NCBI GenBank assembly: GCA_035690725.1
Contig: DASSKF010000133.1
Span: 1 to 61,670, forward strand
Source of the DNA: DASSKF01 sp035690725
GTDB lineage: Bacteria > Actinomycetota > Actinomycetes > Actinomycetales > Dermatophilaceae
DNA: 61,670 nt
Direction: 5' to 3'
Shown here: piece by piece, positions 1 to 9,929 of the stretch
How positions within the stretch are numbered: the first letter of the stretch is position 1
How the letters are laid out: each line of letters opens with the position of its first letter
Position numbers and translations under genes: made by a program
The notes under the pieces: model-generated
Databases searched by the model: none
What the model saw: only the letters and a program-made list of their open reading frames with translations
What the model was told of the DNA's origin: nothing

Positions 1-26
1 GTTGTGATCCTCTCCCTCGGGTGCGT

Positions 27-32
27 TAGAGT
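27..32 (+). promoter_or_regulatory. -10 box candidate for tRNA-Pro
   Basis: TAGAGT lies 25 nt before the mature tRNA start, a usual distance for a tRNA precursor. A weak TTGTGA sits near positions 2-7, at a long spacing of 19, so the -35 is uncertain. Confidence 0.35.
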
Positions 33-57
33 TTCTACCGCTCAGTTCAGGGCATCC

Positions 58-131
<74 letters not shown>

Positions 132-149
132 CGGGAGCACGACGAGCAC

Positions 150-182
150 CGGGCCGTCCCCGCCGCGCGCGGGGACGGCCCG
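150..182 (+). terminator. hairpin terminator after tRNA-Pro
   Basis: A perfect 14-bp inverted repeat, CGGGCCGTCCCCGC (150-163) with its complement at 169-182, closes a 5-nt loop. No U-tract follows, which is normal for high-GC actinobacterial terminators. It separates the tRNA from the pgsA-like gene. Confidence 0.75.
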
Positions 183-208
183 TGTCCGTGCTGGGCGCCG
201 GCGCCGCA

Positions 209-214
209 TAGGCT
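209..214 (+). promoter_or_regulatory. -10 box (TAGGCT) for a leaderless pgsA transcript
   Basis: TAGGCT ends 7 nt before the GTG at 222, the geometry expected when transcription starts on the start codon. No Shine-Dalgarno sequence is seen before the GTG. Confidence 0.6.
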
Positions 215-221
215 TTCCGCC

Positions 222-830
222 GTGAGGGACCACGTCAGCAATCGCGTGTGGACCATCCCCAACGTGCTGTCGATGGCCCGCCTGGTCGGCGTGCCCATCT
301 TCCTGTGGCTGATCTTCGCGCACATCGACGTGTGGGCCCTCGTCGTGCTGGGCCTGTCGGGTGTCAGCGACTACCTCGACGGCAAGATCGCCCGCCAGTT
401 CGGGCTCGAGTCACGCCTCGGGCAGCTGCTCGACCCGATCGCCGACCGGCTCTACATCCTGTCCACCCTCCTCGGCCTCGCCTGGCGCGACGTCATCCCG
501 TGGTGGGTCGTGGCCGTCCTGCTGGCCCGGGAGGCGTTCGGTGTGCTGGTCATGGTCGGTGTGCGCCGACTCGGCTACGTCGGCCTGCCGGTCAACTTCG
601 TCGGCAAGGCGGCCACCTTCGCCCTCCTGTACGCCTTCCCGCTGCTGCTGCTCGCCCAGGTCAGCGACGGGGCGGCCACCGTCGCGGTCCCCCTGGGCTG
701 GGCCTTCGCCTGGTGGGGGATGGTGCTCTACTGGCTCGCCGGCGCGATGTATGCCGTGCAGTACCTCCGTATCGCCCGTGGCGGCGGCCGTCCCGTCGCC
801 CCCGCCGAGCAGTCCGGGGGAGTCCGGTGA
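222..830 (+). CDS. pgsA: CDP-alcohol phosphatidyltransferase (PgsA2-like)
   Basis: This 202-aa integral membrane enzyme transfers a phosphatidyl group from CDP-diacylglycerol to an alcohol acceptor. The family signature is complete: D50, D53-G54, A57-R58, G67, D71 and D75 in the order DxxDGxxARx8Gx3Dx3D. Several hydrophobic helices follow. By position it matches Rv1822 (PgsA2) of Mycobacterium tuberculosis, at the head of the same conserved gene string. The acceptor (glycerol phosphate or another alcohol) cannot be read from sequence. The GTG start is chosen because a TAGGCT box sits 7 nt upstream. The stop codon overlaps the next start by 4 bp, implying translational coupling. Confidence 0.88.
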   Translation: MRDHVSNRVWTIPNVLSMARLVGVPIFLWLIFAHIDVWALVVLGLSGVSDYLDGKIARQFGLESRLGQLLDPIADRLYILSTLLGLAWRDVIPWWVVAVLLAREAFGVLVMVGVRRLGYVGLPVNFVGKAATFALLYAFPLLLLAQVSDGAATVAVPLGWAFAWWGMVLYWLAGAMYAVQYLRIARGGGRPVAPAEQSGGVR

Positions 831-1735
831 GCGAGAGGGGGACGCGCCCGCCGCACCGCTCGGTCGCCGCGTCCATGGCGCTCATCGCCGAGGTGATGGA
901 ACGCCCGCTGGACCCCTCGTACGGCGAGGAGGCCGAGCGCCGCCGCGCTGCCGGGCTGCCGCCGTCGACCGGGTCGCGGACCCCGCTGATCGTCATCGCC
1001 TCCGTCGTGATCGGCTTCCTGCTCATCACCGCCGCCCTCACCCTGCGGGTGCCGGCCACGGCGTCGACCAAGGCGCGGGACCACCTGATCGAGCAGATCC
1101 GGACCCGACAGTCCGAGGGCGACCGCCAGGCCGACCGGGTGGCCGAGCTGCGCTCGGACGTCGGCGACCTGCAGCAACGGGCGCTGGCCGGCACCGGCGA
1201 GCCCGTGGCCGACCGGCTCGCCGTCGCGGAGCTCGCGGCGGGCACGGTCCCCGTGGCCGGACCCGGCCTGCAGCTGACGGTCGACGACGCCGAGCAGGAG
1301 CAGGGCGCCGCCGACGGCGACGCCAACCCGCGCACCAGCAGTGAGGGCACGAACGGGCGTGTCGTCTCCCGGGACCTGCAGTTCCTCGTCAACAGCCTCT
1401 GGAAGGCGGGCGCCGAGGCGATCTCGATCGGGGGCCAGCGGCTGACCTCCGAGTCGGCCATCCGGTTCGCGGGCGAGGCGATCCTCGTGGACTACCGGCC
1501 GCTCACCCGCCCCTACGTCATCACGGCGATCGGCGACCCGAAGAGCATGCCGAGCGAGTTCCAGCACGGCCCGGGGGGGCAGTACCTGCGTGCCCTGCAG
1601 GACCAGTTCCACATCCGTGCGAGCCTCGTCGTGGAGGACCACCTGACCGCGCCGGCCGCCTCGGCGGTCCGGATCCGTCTCGCGACCCCGGTGCCGGCGC
1701 CCTCCGCCGGCGCCCACTCGGAGGAACAGCCATGA
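827..1735 (+). CDS. DUF881 membrane-anchored protein (Rv1823-like)
   Basis: The start is the GTG that overlaps the pgsA stop (GTGA), giving 302 aa; reading further upstream in this frame only runs antiparallel to real coding sense. A single transmembrane helix lies at about residues 53-74, followed by a heptad-like stretch (about 80-120) and the conserved DUF881 domain outside the membrane. The family is paired with DUF1290 genes in actinobacteria and some firmicutes; its biochemical role is unknown and a link to cell division or envelope work is suggested only by neighbours. The next gene starts 4 bp before its stop. Confidence 0.85.
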   Translation: MSERGTRPPHRSVAASMALIAEVMERPLDPSYGEEAERRRAAGLPPSTGSRTPLIVIASVVIGFLLITAALTLRVPATASTKARDHLIEQIRTRQSEGDRQADRVAELRSDVGDLQQRALAGTGEPVADRLAVAELAAGTVPVAGPGLQLTVDDAEQEQGAADGDANPRTSSEGTNGRVVSRDLQFLVNSLWKAGAEAISIGGQRLTSESAIRFAGEAILVDYRPLTRPYVITAIGDPKSMPSEFQHGPGGQYLRALQDQFHIRASLVVEDHLTAPAASAVRIRLATPVPAPSAGAHSEEQP

Positions 1736-2064
1736 TCCCCGCCCTCGGACTGCTGGCCGGCATGCTCGTCGGGCTGCTGCTGCAGCCGGACGTGCCGCTG
1801 TGGCTGCAGCCGTACCTGCCGATCGCGGTGATCGCGGCCCTCGACGCCGTCTTCGGCGCAGTCCGGGCCGTGCTCGACGGGATCTTCAACGACAAGGTCT
1901 TCGTCATCTCGTTCCTGTCCAACGTCGTGGTCGCCGCGCTCATCGTCTTCCTCGGCGACCAGCTCGGCGTCGGCTCGCAACTGTCCACCGGCGTCGTCGT
2001 GGTCCTCGGGCTGCGGATCTTCTCCAACGTCGCCTCGATCCGAAGGCACCTGTTCCATGCCTGA
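1732..2064 (+). CDS. sbp: small basic protein, DUF1290 (Rv1824-like)
   Basis: A 110-aa, very hydrophobic protein with about three membrane helices (residues 2-15, 22-45 and 60-100). DUF1290 members are called small basic proteins and sit between two DUF881 genes in this conserved cluster, as here. The ATG overlaps the upstream stop (ATGA) and the next ATG falls 8 bp before its own stop, so the three genes are almost certainly co-translated. Function is unknown; an integral-membrane partner of the two DUF881 proteins is a reasonable inference. Confidence 0.87.
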   Translation: MIPALGLLAGMLVGLLLQPDVPLWLQPYLPIAVIAALDAVFGAVRAVLDGIFNDKVFVISFLSNVVVAALIVFLGDQLGVGSQLSTGVVVVLGLRIFSNVASIRRHLFHA

Positions 2065-2851
2065 CCAGCCGCCCGAGGAGACCACCGACCCGGCCGCGCG
2101 GGCCGCACCGCCGCCGAGCCGCCAGGGCCCGTGGCGACGGCTCGCCCGCATGGGCCGGCCCCGGGCCACGAAGGCGAACGCCTTCGCGGCGATCCTCGCC
2201 ATCCTGCTCGGCTTCGCCATCGTCACCCAGGTGCACCAGACCCAGACCGAGGGCCTGGAGTCGCTGCGGCAGGAGGAGCTGGTCGGCCTGCTCGACGACG
2301 TCACCCAGCGCTCGGACAAGCTCGACCAGGAGCTCGCCCAGCTGCGCCGGACCAAGGAGCGGCTCTCCCGCGGGCAGGGTGACCGGGCGGCGGTCGAGGC
2401 CGCTCGCGAGCGGCTGCACTCGCTGCAGGTCCTCACCGGCGCGGTCGCCGCGAAGGGGCCCGGCATCCGGATGACGATCTCCGACCCGCAGCGCCGGGTC
2501 ACGGCGCCGGTCGTCCTCGACGCCGTCGAGGAGCTGCGCGATGCCGGGGCGGAGGCGATCCAGATCGGCCCGGTGCGCGTCGTGGCGAGCACCTGGTTCG
2601 GGTCCTCCGGCCGCGAGCTGCAGGTCGACGGGGTCACCGTCGACCCGCCCTACGACGTCCTCGTCATCGGGGACCCGCACACCCTCGCGGCCGCGATGGA
2701 CATCCCCGGCGGCGTGAGCGAGACGGTCCGCCAGCTCGGGGCCCAGGTGTCGATCGAGCAGTCCACGTCGGTCGTGATCGATGCATTGCACACCACTTCC
2801 CCGCCTCGTTACGCTCGCCCGGTACCCTCCGCATCACCGAGTACGTCCTGA
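2057..2851 (+). CDS. second DUF881 membrane-anchored protein (Rv1825-like)
   Basis: This 264-aa paralogue of the gene at 827 has one predicted transmembrane helix near residues 41-57, then a charged coiled-coil-like segment (about 65-125) and the DUF881 domain. The conserved paired architecture (DUF881, DUF1290, DUF881) suggests the products act together at the membrane. Its ATG lies inside the end of the DUF1290 gene in another frame. Translation ends 65 nt before gcvH. Confidence 0.86.
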   Translation: MPDQPPEETTDPAARAAPPPSRQGPWRRLARMGRPRATKANAFAAILAILLGFAIVTQVHQTQTEGLESLRQEELVGLLDDVTQRSDKLDQELAQLRRTKERLSRGQGDRAAVEAARERLHSLQVLTGAVAAKGPGIRMTISDPQRRVTAPVVLDAVEELRDAGAEAIQIGPVRVVASTWFGSSGRELQVDGVTVDPPYDVLVIGDPHTLAAAMDIPGGVSETVRQLGAQVSIEQSTSVVIDALHTTSPPRYARPVPSASPSTS

Positions 2852-2916
2852 CCGCGCGCGCCCCGGACGAGCGTGACCACGGACACCCGCACCCGACCGA
2901 GTCCCTGAGGAGCAGC

Positions 2917-3306
2917 ATGAGCGAGTTGGAGTACCCGCAGGACCTGCGCTACACGGCGGAGCACGAGTGGGTGCGTGAGTTGGACGACGGTGTGGTGCGC
3001 ATCGGGATCACCGCGTTCGCCCAGGACGCGTTGGGTGACGTGGTCTACGTCAGCCTGCCCTCGGTCGGCGACTCGCTGGAGTCCGGTGACTCCTGCGGCG
3101 AGGTCGAGTCGACCAAGTCGGTCAGCGACCTCTACGCCCCGCTCGCGGGAGAGGTCACCGGCGCCAACGAGGGCCTGGAGTCCTCACCGGAGCTCGTCAA
3201 CACCGACCCCTACGGGGAGGGCTGGATGTACGAGGTCAGGCTCAGTGACACCTCCGCGCTCGAGCAGCTGATGGACGTCGAGGCCTACCGGGCGCAGCTC
3301 GACTGA
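2917..3306 (+). CDS. gcvH: glycine cleavage system H protein
   Basis: The 129-aa lipoyl carrier shuttles the aminomethyl group between the P and T proteins of the glycine cleavage system. The lipoylation site is K67 in the segment GEVESTKSVSDLYAP, matching the family. Length is normal. GAGGAG at 2907-2912, 4 nt before the ATG, is a good ribosome binding site. gcvP lies 2.9 kb downstream in the same conserved block, behind a glycine riboswitch; gcvT is not in the window. Confidence 0.96.
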   Translation: MSELEYPQDLRYTAEHEWVRELDDGVVRIGITAFAQDALGDVVYVSLPSVGDSLESGDSCGEVESTKSVSDLYAPLAGEVTGANEGLESSPELVNTDPYGEGWMYEVRLSDTSALEQLMDVEAYRAQLD

Positions 3307-3340
3307 GCACCCGCGTCCGTTCGAACCCAGGAGTGCATGC

Positions 3341-3799
3341 ATGAGCGACCAGCATCGGGGGCCCGACGACGGGGCGGGGCTGGACCCGACCACCATCCGG
3401 CTGCCCGGGGTCGACGAGGAGCTGGCGGCCGGCCGCCCCGAGGGTGAGCGGCCGCGCCTGTCCTCGGATGACCAGGCAACGGTCGACGCCCTGCGGCCGG
3501 GCACAGCGCTGTTGGTCGTGCTGCGCGGGCCGAACACGGGGGCCCGGTTCCTGCTCGACGCGGCCGAGGTCAGCTCGGGGCGCCACCCCGACAGCGACAT
3601 CTTCCTCGACGACGTCACGGTGTCCCGTCGGCACGCCACCTTCCGTCGTGAGGGGGAGGGGTATGCCGTGCACGACATCGGCTCGCTCAACGGCACCTAC
3701 GTCAACCGCGAGCGGATCGACGACCACGTGCTGTCCACCGGCGACGAGGTGCAGATCGGCAAGTTCCGCCTGGTGTTCTACGGCGCCAGCCAGCGGTGA
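3341..3799 (+). CDS. garA: FHA-domain regulator GarA
   Basis: A 152-aa soluble protein. In mycobacteria and corynebacteria GarA (OdhI) binds 2-oxoglutarate dehydrogenase and related enzymes until PknG or PknB phosphorylates two neighbouring threonines near the N terminus. Here T17-T18 in DPTTIRL fit those sites. The FHA domain covers about residues 58-145 with G80-R81, S95-R96-R97-H98 and N117-G118-T119. AGGAG at 3329-3333 is 7 nt before the ATG. The location next to gcvH and ftsR matches Rv1827. Confidence 0.93.
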   Translation: MSDQHRGPDDGAGLDPTTIRLPGVDEELAAGRPEGERPRLSSDDQATVDALRPGTALLVVLRGPNTGARFLLDAAEVSSGRHPDSDIFLDDVTVSRRHATFRREGEGYAVHDIGSLNGTYVNRERIDDHVLSTGDEVQIGKFRLVFYGASQR

Positions 3800-3842
3800 C
3801 GTCGCAGGAACCGCGAGACGACCCAGCGGTGACGTCGCAGGA
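3790..3842 (+). repeat. 20-bp direct repeat duplicating the ftsR start
   Basis: CCAGCGGTGACGTCGCAGGA occurs at 3790-3809 and again at 3823-3842. The 33-bp offset is in frame, so each copy supplies a GTG-ACG-TCG-CAG start. The first copy also contains the garA stop codon. Confidence 0.9.
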
Positions 3843-4524
3843 GCGCGGCCTGCCGATCGGCGGCGCCCTGGCCCGGCTGCAGCCGGACTTCCCGGACCTG
3901 TCCATCTCCAAGATCCGCTTCCTGGAGGGGCAGGGGCTGGTGACGCCCTCGCGCACCGGGTCCGGCTACCGCACCTTCACCGAGGAGGACGTGGCGCGGC
4001 TGCGCTTCGCCCTCACCGCCCAGCGGGACCGGTTCTGGCCGCTGCGGGTGATCCGGGAGGCGCTCGAGGCCATGGACCGCGGGCTGGAGCCGCCGGACCC
4101 GGCCACCCCCGCCCGCGCGACGGTGCCGGAGCCGGCGGCGGACGGGAACCTGCCCGCTCCGGCGGACCTGCGGCCGCACCGCGGCCTGCGCCTGACCCGC
4201 GAGGAGGTGCGGGACGCGGCCGAGGTGGACGAGCAGACGTTCGCCGCCCTGGTGTCCTTCGGGCTGCTGCGGCCCGGCCCGGACGGGTACTTCGACGAGC
4301 AGGCACTCGCGATCGCGCGAGCGGCCGGTGAGCTCACGGCATACGGCATCGAGGCGCGGCACCTGCGCCCGTTCCGGCTGGCGGCCGACCGCGAGATCGG
4401 TCTGGTGCAGCAGGCGCTGGGCGCGCGGCGCGGCCCGTCCCGGGACGAGGAGGCGACCGAGGTGCTGCACCACTGCCTCGCGCTGCACGCCGCGCTGGTC
4501 AGGGCAGGACTGTCGGAGGACTGA
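3796..4524 (+). CDS. ftsR: MerR-family regulator FtsR
   Basis: A 242-aa MerR-type winged-helix protein; the DNA-binding domain covers about residues 15-90 (ISKIRFLEGQGLVTPSRTGSGYR, shortened here to its core, is typical). It matches Rv1828 and corynebacterial FtsR, which activates ftsZ. The first possible start is GTG 3796, overlapping the garA stop; a second in-frame GTG at 3829 lies in a perfect copy of the same 20 bp and would give a protein 11 residues shorter that still keeps the whole domain. Sequence alone does not decide between them. A second MerR-type gene of the same block lies at 5323. Confidence 0.9.
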   Translation: MTSQEPRDDPAVTSQERGLPIGGALARLQPDFPDLSISKIRFLEGQGLVTPSRTGSGYRTFTEEDVARLRFALTAQRDRFWPLRVIREALEAMDRGLEPPDPATPARATVPEPAADGNLPAPADLRPHRGLRLTREEVRDAAEVDEQTFAALVSFGLLRPGPDGYFDEQALAIARAAGELTAYGIEARHLRPFRLAADREIGLVQQALGARRGPSRDEEATEVLHHCLALHAALVRAGLSED

Positions 4525-4540
4525 GCGGCGACGACGGCGT

Positions 4541-4602
4541 GAGGAAACGAGCGCAGCGATCCCCCGCAAGCGGGAGGTGCCCCCACCCGGAGCGCTGAGG
4601 AG
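4541..4602 (+). repeat. possible dispersed intergenic repeat with small hairpin
   Basis: Non-coding stretch between ftsR and the DUF151 gene. It contains CCCGC-AA-GCGGG (4563-4574) followed by GGTGCCCCCACC, a layout reminiscent of short repeated intergenic elements in actinobacterial genomes. Only one copy was noticed in this window, so the repeat status is an inference. Confidence 0.3.
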
Positions 4603-4623
4603 CGCGAACTGGAGCTCGACGGG

Positions 4624-4629
4624 TACCGT
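4624..4629 (+). promoter_or_regulatory. -10 box (TACCGT) for the DUF151 gene
   Basis: TACCGT ends 6 nt before the GTG at 4636, and no Shine-Dalgarno sequence precedes it. This fits a leaderless transcript that can make the nuclease gene independent of ftsR. Confidence 0.55.
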
Positions 4630-4635
4630 GGTCGT

Positions 4636-5142
4636 GTGAGAGAGCTCGACGTCATGGGCGTCCGGGTCGAGATGCCCACCAACCACCCGATCGTCCTCCT
4701 GCGCGAGCGCACCGGGGAGCGCTACCTGCCCATCTGGATCGGTGCGCCGGAGGCCACCGCCATCGCGTACGCGCAGCAGGGTGTCGAGCCGCCGCGGCCG
4801 ATGACGCACGACCTGCTCAAGAACGTCATCGAGGAGCTGGGCCACCAGCTCACCCAGGTGCGCATCGACTCGCTCACCGACGGCGTGTTCTACGCCAGCC
4901 TGGTCTTCGACGGAAGCACCGAGGTCAGCTCGCGGTCCTCCGACGCCATCGCCCTCGCCCTCCGGACGGGGACCCCGATCCTGGCGCCCGAGAGCCTGTT
5001 GGCCGAGGCGGGGGTGGCCATCGCCGGTGAGGAGGGCGAGGAGGAGGACGAGGTCGAGCGCTTCCGGGAGTTCCTGGAGCACGTCTCGGCCGAGGACTTC
5101 GAGAAGCCGGATGACCCGCCGGCCGGGAGCGGGCAAGGCTGA
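4636..5142 (+). CDS. bifunctional nuclease-family protein, DUF151 (Rv1829-like)
   Basis: A 168-aa protein of the DUF151/BFN family, some members of which show RNase and DNase activity. The core runs from about residue 1 to 130 with the conserved LPIWIGAPEATAIA and DAIALALRTGTPI segments; the last 40 residues are acidic and poorly conserved. The neighbourhood equals Rv1829 in mycobacteria. The GTG start is supported by the TACCGT box just upstream. Physiological role is unknown. Confidence 0.88.
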   Translation: MRELDVMGVRVEMPTNHPIVLLRERTGERYLPIWIGAPEATAIAYAQQGVEPPRPMTHDLLKNVIEELGHQLTQVRIDSLTDGVFYASLVFDGSTEVSSRSSDAIALALRTGTPILAPESLLAEAGVAIAGEEGEEEDEVERFREFLEHVSAEDFEKPDDPPAGSGQG

Positions 5143-5144
5143 CT

Positions 5145-5161
5145 CTCAAGTGGAGGTTGAG
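5145..5161 (+). promoter_or_regulatory. inverted repeat, possible MerR-type operator
   Basis: CTCAA at 5145-5149 and TTGAG at 5157-5161 form an inverted repeat with a 7-nt centre, just after the DUF151 stop and about 50 nt before the -35 of the downstream MerR gene. Two MerR-type regulators are encoded here, so autoregulation is plausible but unproven. Confidence 0.35.
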
Positions 5162-5209
5162 GCAGTGCGAAGCCGTCACGACACGCCAGCACGGTGGTGC
5201 CGGTGGTCG

Positions 5210-5238
5210 TTGACGGCCCCCGTCGCCGGCCGTAGCGT
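5210..5238 (+). promoter_or_regulatory. sigma70-type promoter for the resR gene
   Basis: TTGACG (5210-5215), a 17-nt spacer and TAGCGT (5233-5238) make one of the best promoters in the window. It leaves a leader of about 80 nt before the GTG at 5323. Confidence 0.7.
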
Positions 5239-5322
5239 CAACGCCACGATGACGAGCCCACCGGTGTGGTGCCACGGATGAAGCGTCCGGACCCGTCGTC
5301 GGACGGACATCAGGAGGATGGT

Positions 5323-5910
5323 GTGAGCTCCACCGGAGAGGCGCGCACGACGCCGGGGACCCCCGACGTGCCGGTCGCTGCGCAGGGTCTGCTGTTCACC
5401 GACGACCTGCCGGAGCTGGGCGAGGACGTGGGCTACCGCGGGCCGACCGCCTGCCGCGCCGCCGGCGTCACCTACCGACAGCTGGACTACTGGGCGCGCA
5501 CCGGGCTCGTGGAGCCGTCCGTGCGCAACCCCAGCGGCTCGGGCACGCAGCGGCTCTACAGCTTCCGCGACATGCTGGTGCTCAAGATCATCAAGCGCCT
5601 GCTCGACACCGGTGTGTCGCTGCAGCAGATCCGGGTGGCGGTCGCGGCGCTGAAGGACCGCGGCGCCAACGACCTGGCCCGCATCACCCTGATGAGCGAC
5701 GGCGCCAGCGTCTACGAGTGCACCTCCGACGACGAGGTCATCGACCTGCTCCGCGGCGGTCAGGGGGTCTTCGGCATCGCCGTCGGCACCGTCTGGCGGG
5801 AGGTCGAGGGCCAGCTCGCGCACCTGCCGAGCGAGAAGGCCGGACAGCCGCCGGCCGAGCACCCGGACGACGAGCTGTCCCAGCGGCGCAAGGCCCGGCG
5901 CACCGGCTGA
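5323..5910 (+). CDS. resR: MerR-family regulator (Rv1830 ResR/McdR-like)
   Basis: A 195-aa regulator with a MerR helix-turn-helix at about residues 35-105 (GYRGPTACRAAGVTYRQLDY, then R-rich wing). It corresponds by position and sequence to Rv1830, reported in mycobacteria as a regulator affecting growth, division and antibiotic recovery. Start GTG 5323 is preferred over upstream in-frame codons at 5266 and 5278 because AGGAGG (5312-5317) lies 5 nt before it. It is transcribed from its own promoter at 5210-5238. The gene ends 62 nt before the riboswitch of gcvP. Confidence 0.88.
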   Translation: MSSTGEARTTPGTPDVPVAAQGLLFTDDLPELGEDVGYRGPTACRAAGVTYRQLDYWARTGLVEPSVRNPSGSGTQRLYSFRDMLVLKIIKRLLDTGVSLQQIRVAVAALKDRGANDLARITLMSDGASVYECTSDDEVIDLLRGGQGVFGIAVGTVWREVEGQLAHLPSEKAGQPPAEHPDDELSQRRKARRTG

Positions 5911-5950
5911 CGGGCGCTGACGGGCAGGGGCTCGCAGCGCCCCCATGCGG

Positions 5951-5956
5951 TAGATT
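5951..5956 (+). promoter_or_regulatory. -10 box candidate for the riboswitch-gcvP transcript
   Basis: TAGATT ends 16 nt before the first paired base of the riboswitch, so transcription would begin near 5963. No convincing -35 is seen at 16-18 nt upstream. Confidence 0.45.
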
Positions 5957-5972
5957 CACTCGTGGCTGACAA

Positions 5973-6146
5973 CCCCGCGCGGGAGAGCCCCGGCTGACCG
6001 CACGCCCGTCGTGGCGAGCGCCGGTCGGGCGCCGAAGGGGCAAACTCCCCGGAACCTCTCAGGCGCCAGGACCGCGCGGGCCAGGCAACTCTGGACGCCG
6101 GCCACACGGCACTCCGCCGTGGTGGCGGGCCACAGAGGGGGAGGCG
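5973..6146 (+). promoter_or_regulatory. glycine riboswitch: one aptamer plus a degenerate second (ghost) aptamer
   Basis: The leader senses glycine and controls gcvP. The first aptamer (about 5973-6080) has the conserved elements GGGAGAG, GCCGAAGGGGCAA and CCTCTCAGGC, closed by a CCGCGCGG-type stem between 5974-5982 and 6072-6080. The downstream half (about 6081-6146) keeps the outer pairing ACTCTG with CAGAGGGG but lacks the CCGAAGG and CTCTCAGG core, so it probably cannot bind glycine. This is the arrangement known for single-aptamer glycine riboswitches with a ghost aptamer. Whether it turns expression on or off is not clear from sequence. Confidence 0.88.
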
Positions 6147-6179
6147 GCACACTGCCCCGACTGCCCGACAGGAGCCCAG

Positions 6180-9101
<2,922 letters not shown>

Positions 9102-9107
9102 CCGGCA

Positions 9108-9137
9108 CCGGCAGGACGGGCGCGCCCGTCCTGCCGG
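9108..9137 (+). terminator. gcvP terminator hairpin
   Basis: Immediately after the gcvP stop, CCGGCAGGACGGGC (9108-9121) and its perfect complement (9124-9137) form a 14-bp stem with a minimal GC centre. It isolates gcvP from the gas vesicle cluster. Confidence 0.8.
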
Positions 9138-9176
9138 AAGCGCCTCTCCGCAGGACATGCGATGCCTCAGCGGCCG

Positions 9177-9184
9177 GGGTAGCG
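9177..9184 (+). promoter_or_regulatory. possible promoter of the gas vesicle cluster
   Basis: GGGTAGCG contains TAGCGT (9179-9184) about 46 nt before the first gene. No good sigma70 -35 is present. The GGGTA core also resembles SigB-type -10 elements of actinobacteria, but no matching -35 could be fixed, so sigma factor use is open. Confidence 0.25.
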
Positions 9185-9230
9185 TCGTCGGCACGAACGG
9201 CGAACACGCCCTTCATGCCAAGGAGGCTCC

Positions 9231-9923
9231 ATGGGAACCGGAGTGCGTATTGCCGCCGCTGTCGCCAGCGGCTACCTACTCGGACGACGACACAAGCTCC
9301 GGCTGGCCGTCGTCGTCGGCGGCCTCATCGCCGGGAAGCGGCTCTCGACGGACCCGCGCCGCCTCGCGCAGCAGGCGCAGCAGCTGATCGAGAGCAACGA
9401 ACAGCTCTCGGACCTGTCGGAGCAGGTTCGGACCCAGCTGTTCGAGGCCGCCCGGTTGGCGGCGGTCAAGGTCGCCACCGACCGCGTCAACGGGCTCAGC
9501 GAGAACCTGCAGGGCCGCACCAAGCAGTTGCTGGAGGCGGCCGAGAGCGGTGCCGGAGCGGAGCAGCTCAAGGCCGCGGAGTCGGGTGAGGAGCCAGAGC
9601 CCGACACGGAGGAGTCGGCGCCCTCCGATGAGGAGGGCTCGGACCAGGAGGGCTCCGACGAGGAGACGACCGACGAGTCCACTGACGACCAGACCCCGGA
9701 CGAGGAGGCTTCTGACGACGAGAGCTCCGGCGACGAGAGCTCCGGCGACGAGGCCTCGGAACAGGATCCCGGATCGGCGCAGGGCGAGACCGCGAAGCCG
9801 AAGAAGTCTGCGGCAGGGAACCGTTCGAGCCAGAAGCGCTCCGCCCCGTCGAAGAAGAAGTCCGGTGGCCAGGGCAGCCGGTCGTCCACCAAGACCAGCC
9901 AGAGCAGCGGCCAGAGGAGCTGA
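9231..9923 (+). CDS. gas vesicle cluster protein with N-terminal hydrophobic segment and acidic tail
   Basis: A 230-aa protein opening the gas vesicle operon; AAGGAGG (9220-9226) lies 4 nt upstream. Residues 1-35 are hydrophobic with basic flanks (VRIAAAVASGYLLGRRHK), resembling a small family found in actinobacterial gvp clusters. Residues 40-115 are predicted helical; 120-185 are nearly all D, E, S and T; 190-230 are rich in K, S and R. No catalytic motif is visible. Its place next to the SRPBCC gene suggests a role in anchoring or organising vesicles, which is inference only. Exact family name not assigned. Confidence 0.7.
   Translation: MGTGVRIAAAVASGYLLGRRHKLRLAVVVGGLIAGKRLSTDPRRLAQQAQQLIESNEQLSDLSEQVRTQLFEAARLAAVKVATDRVNGLSENLQGRTKQLLEAAESGAGAEQLKAAESGEEPEPDTEESAPSDEEGSDQEGSDEETTDESTDDQTPDEEASDDESSGDESSGDEASEQDPGSAQGETAKPKKSAAGNRSSQKRSAPSKKKSGGQGSRSSTKTSQSSGQRS
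9717..9746 (+). repeat. 15-bp tandem repeat in an acidic tail
   Basis: GACGAGAGCTCCGGC occurs twice in tandem (9717-9731, 9732-9746), encoding DESSG twice. It shows that the acidic tail grows by in-frame microduplication. Confidence 0.85.
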
Positions 9924-9929
9924 CGGACG

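Noticed and set aside
6081..6146. second functional glycine aptamer
   Set aside because: The CCGAAGG and CTCTCAGG core is missing, so only a ghost aptamer is called.
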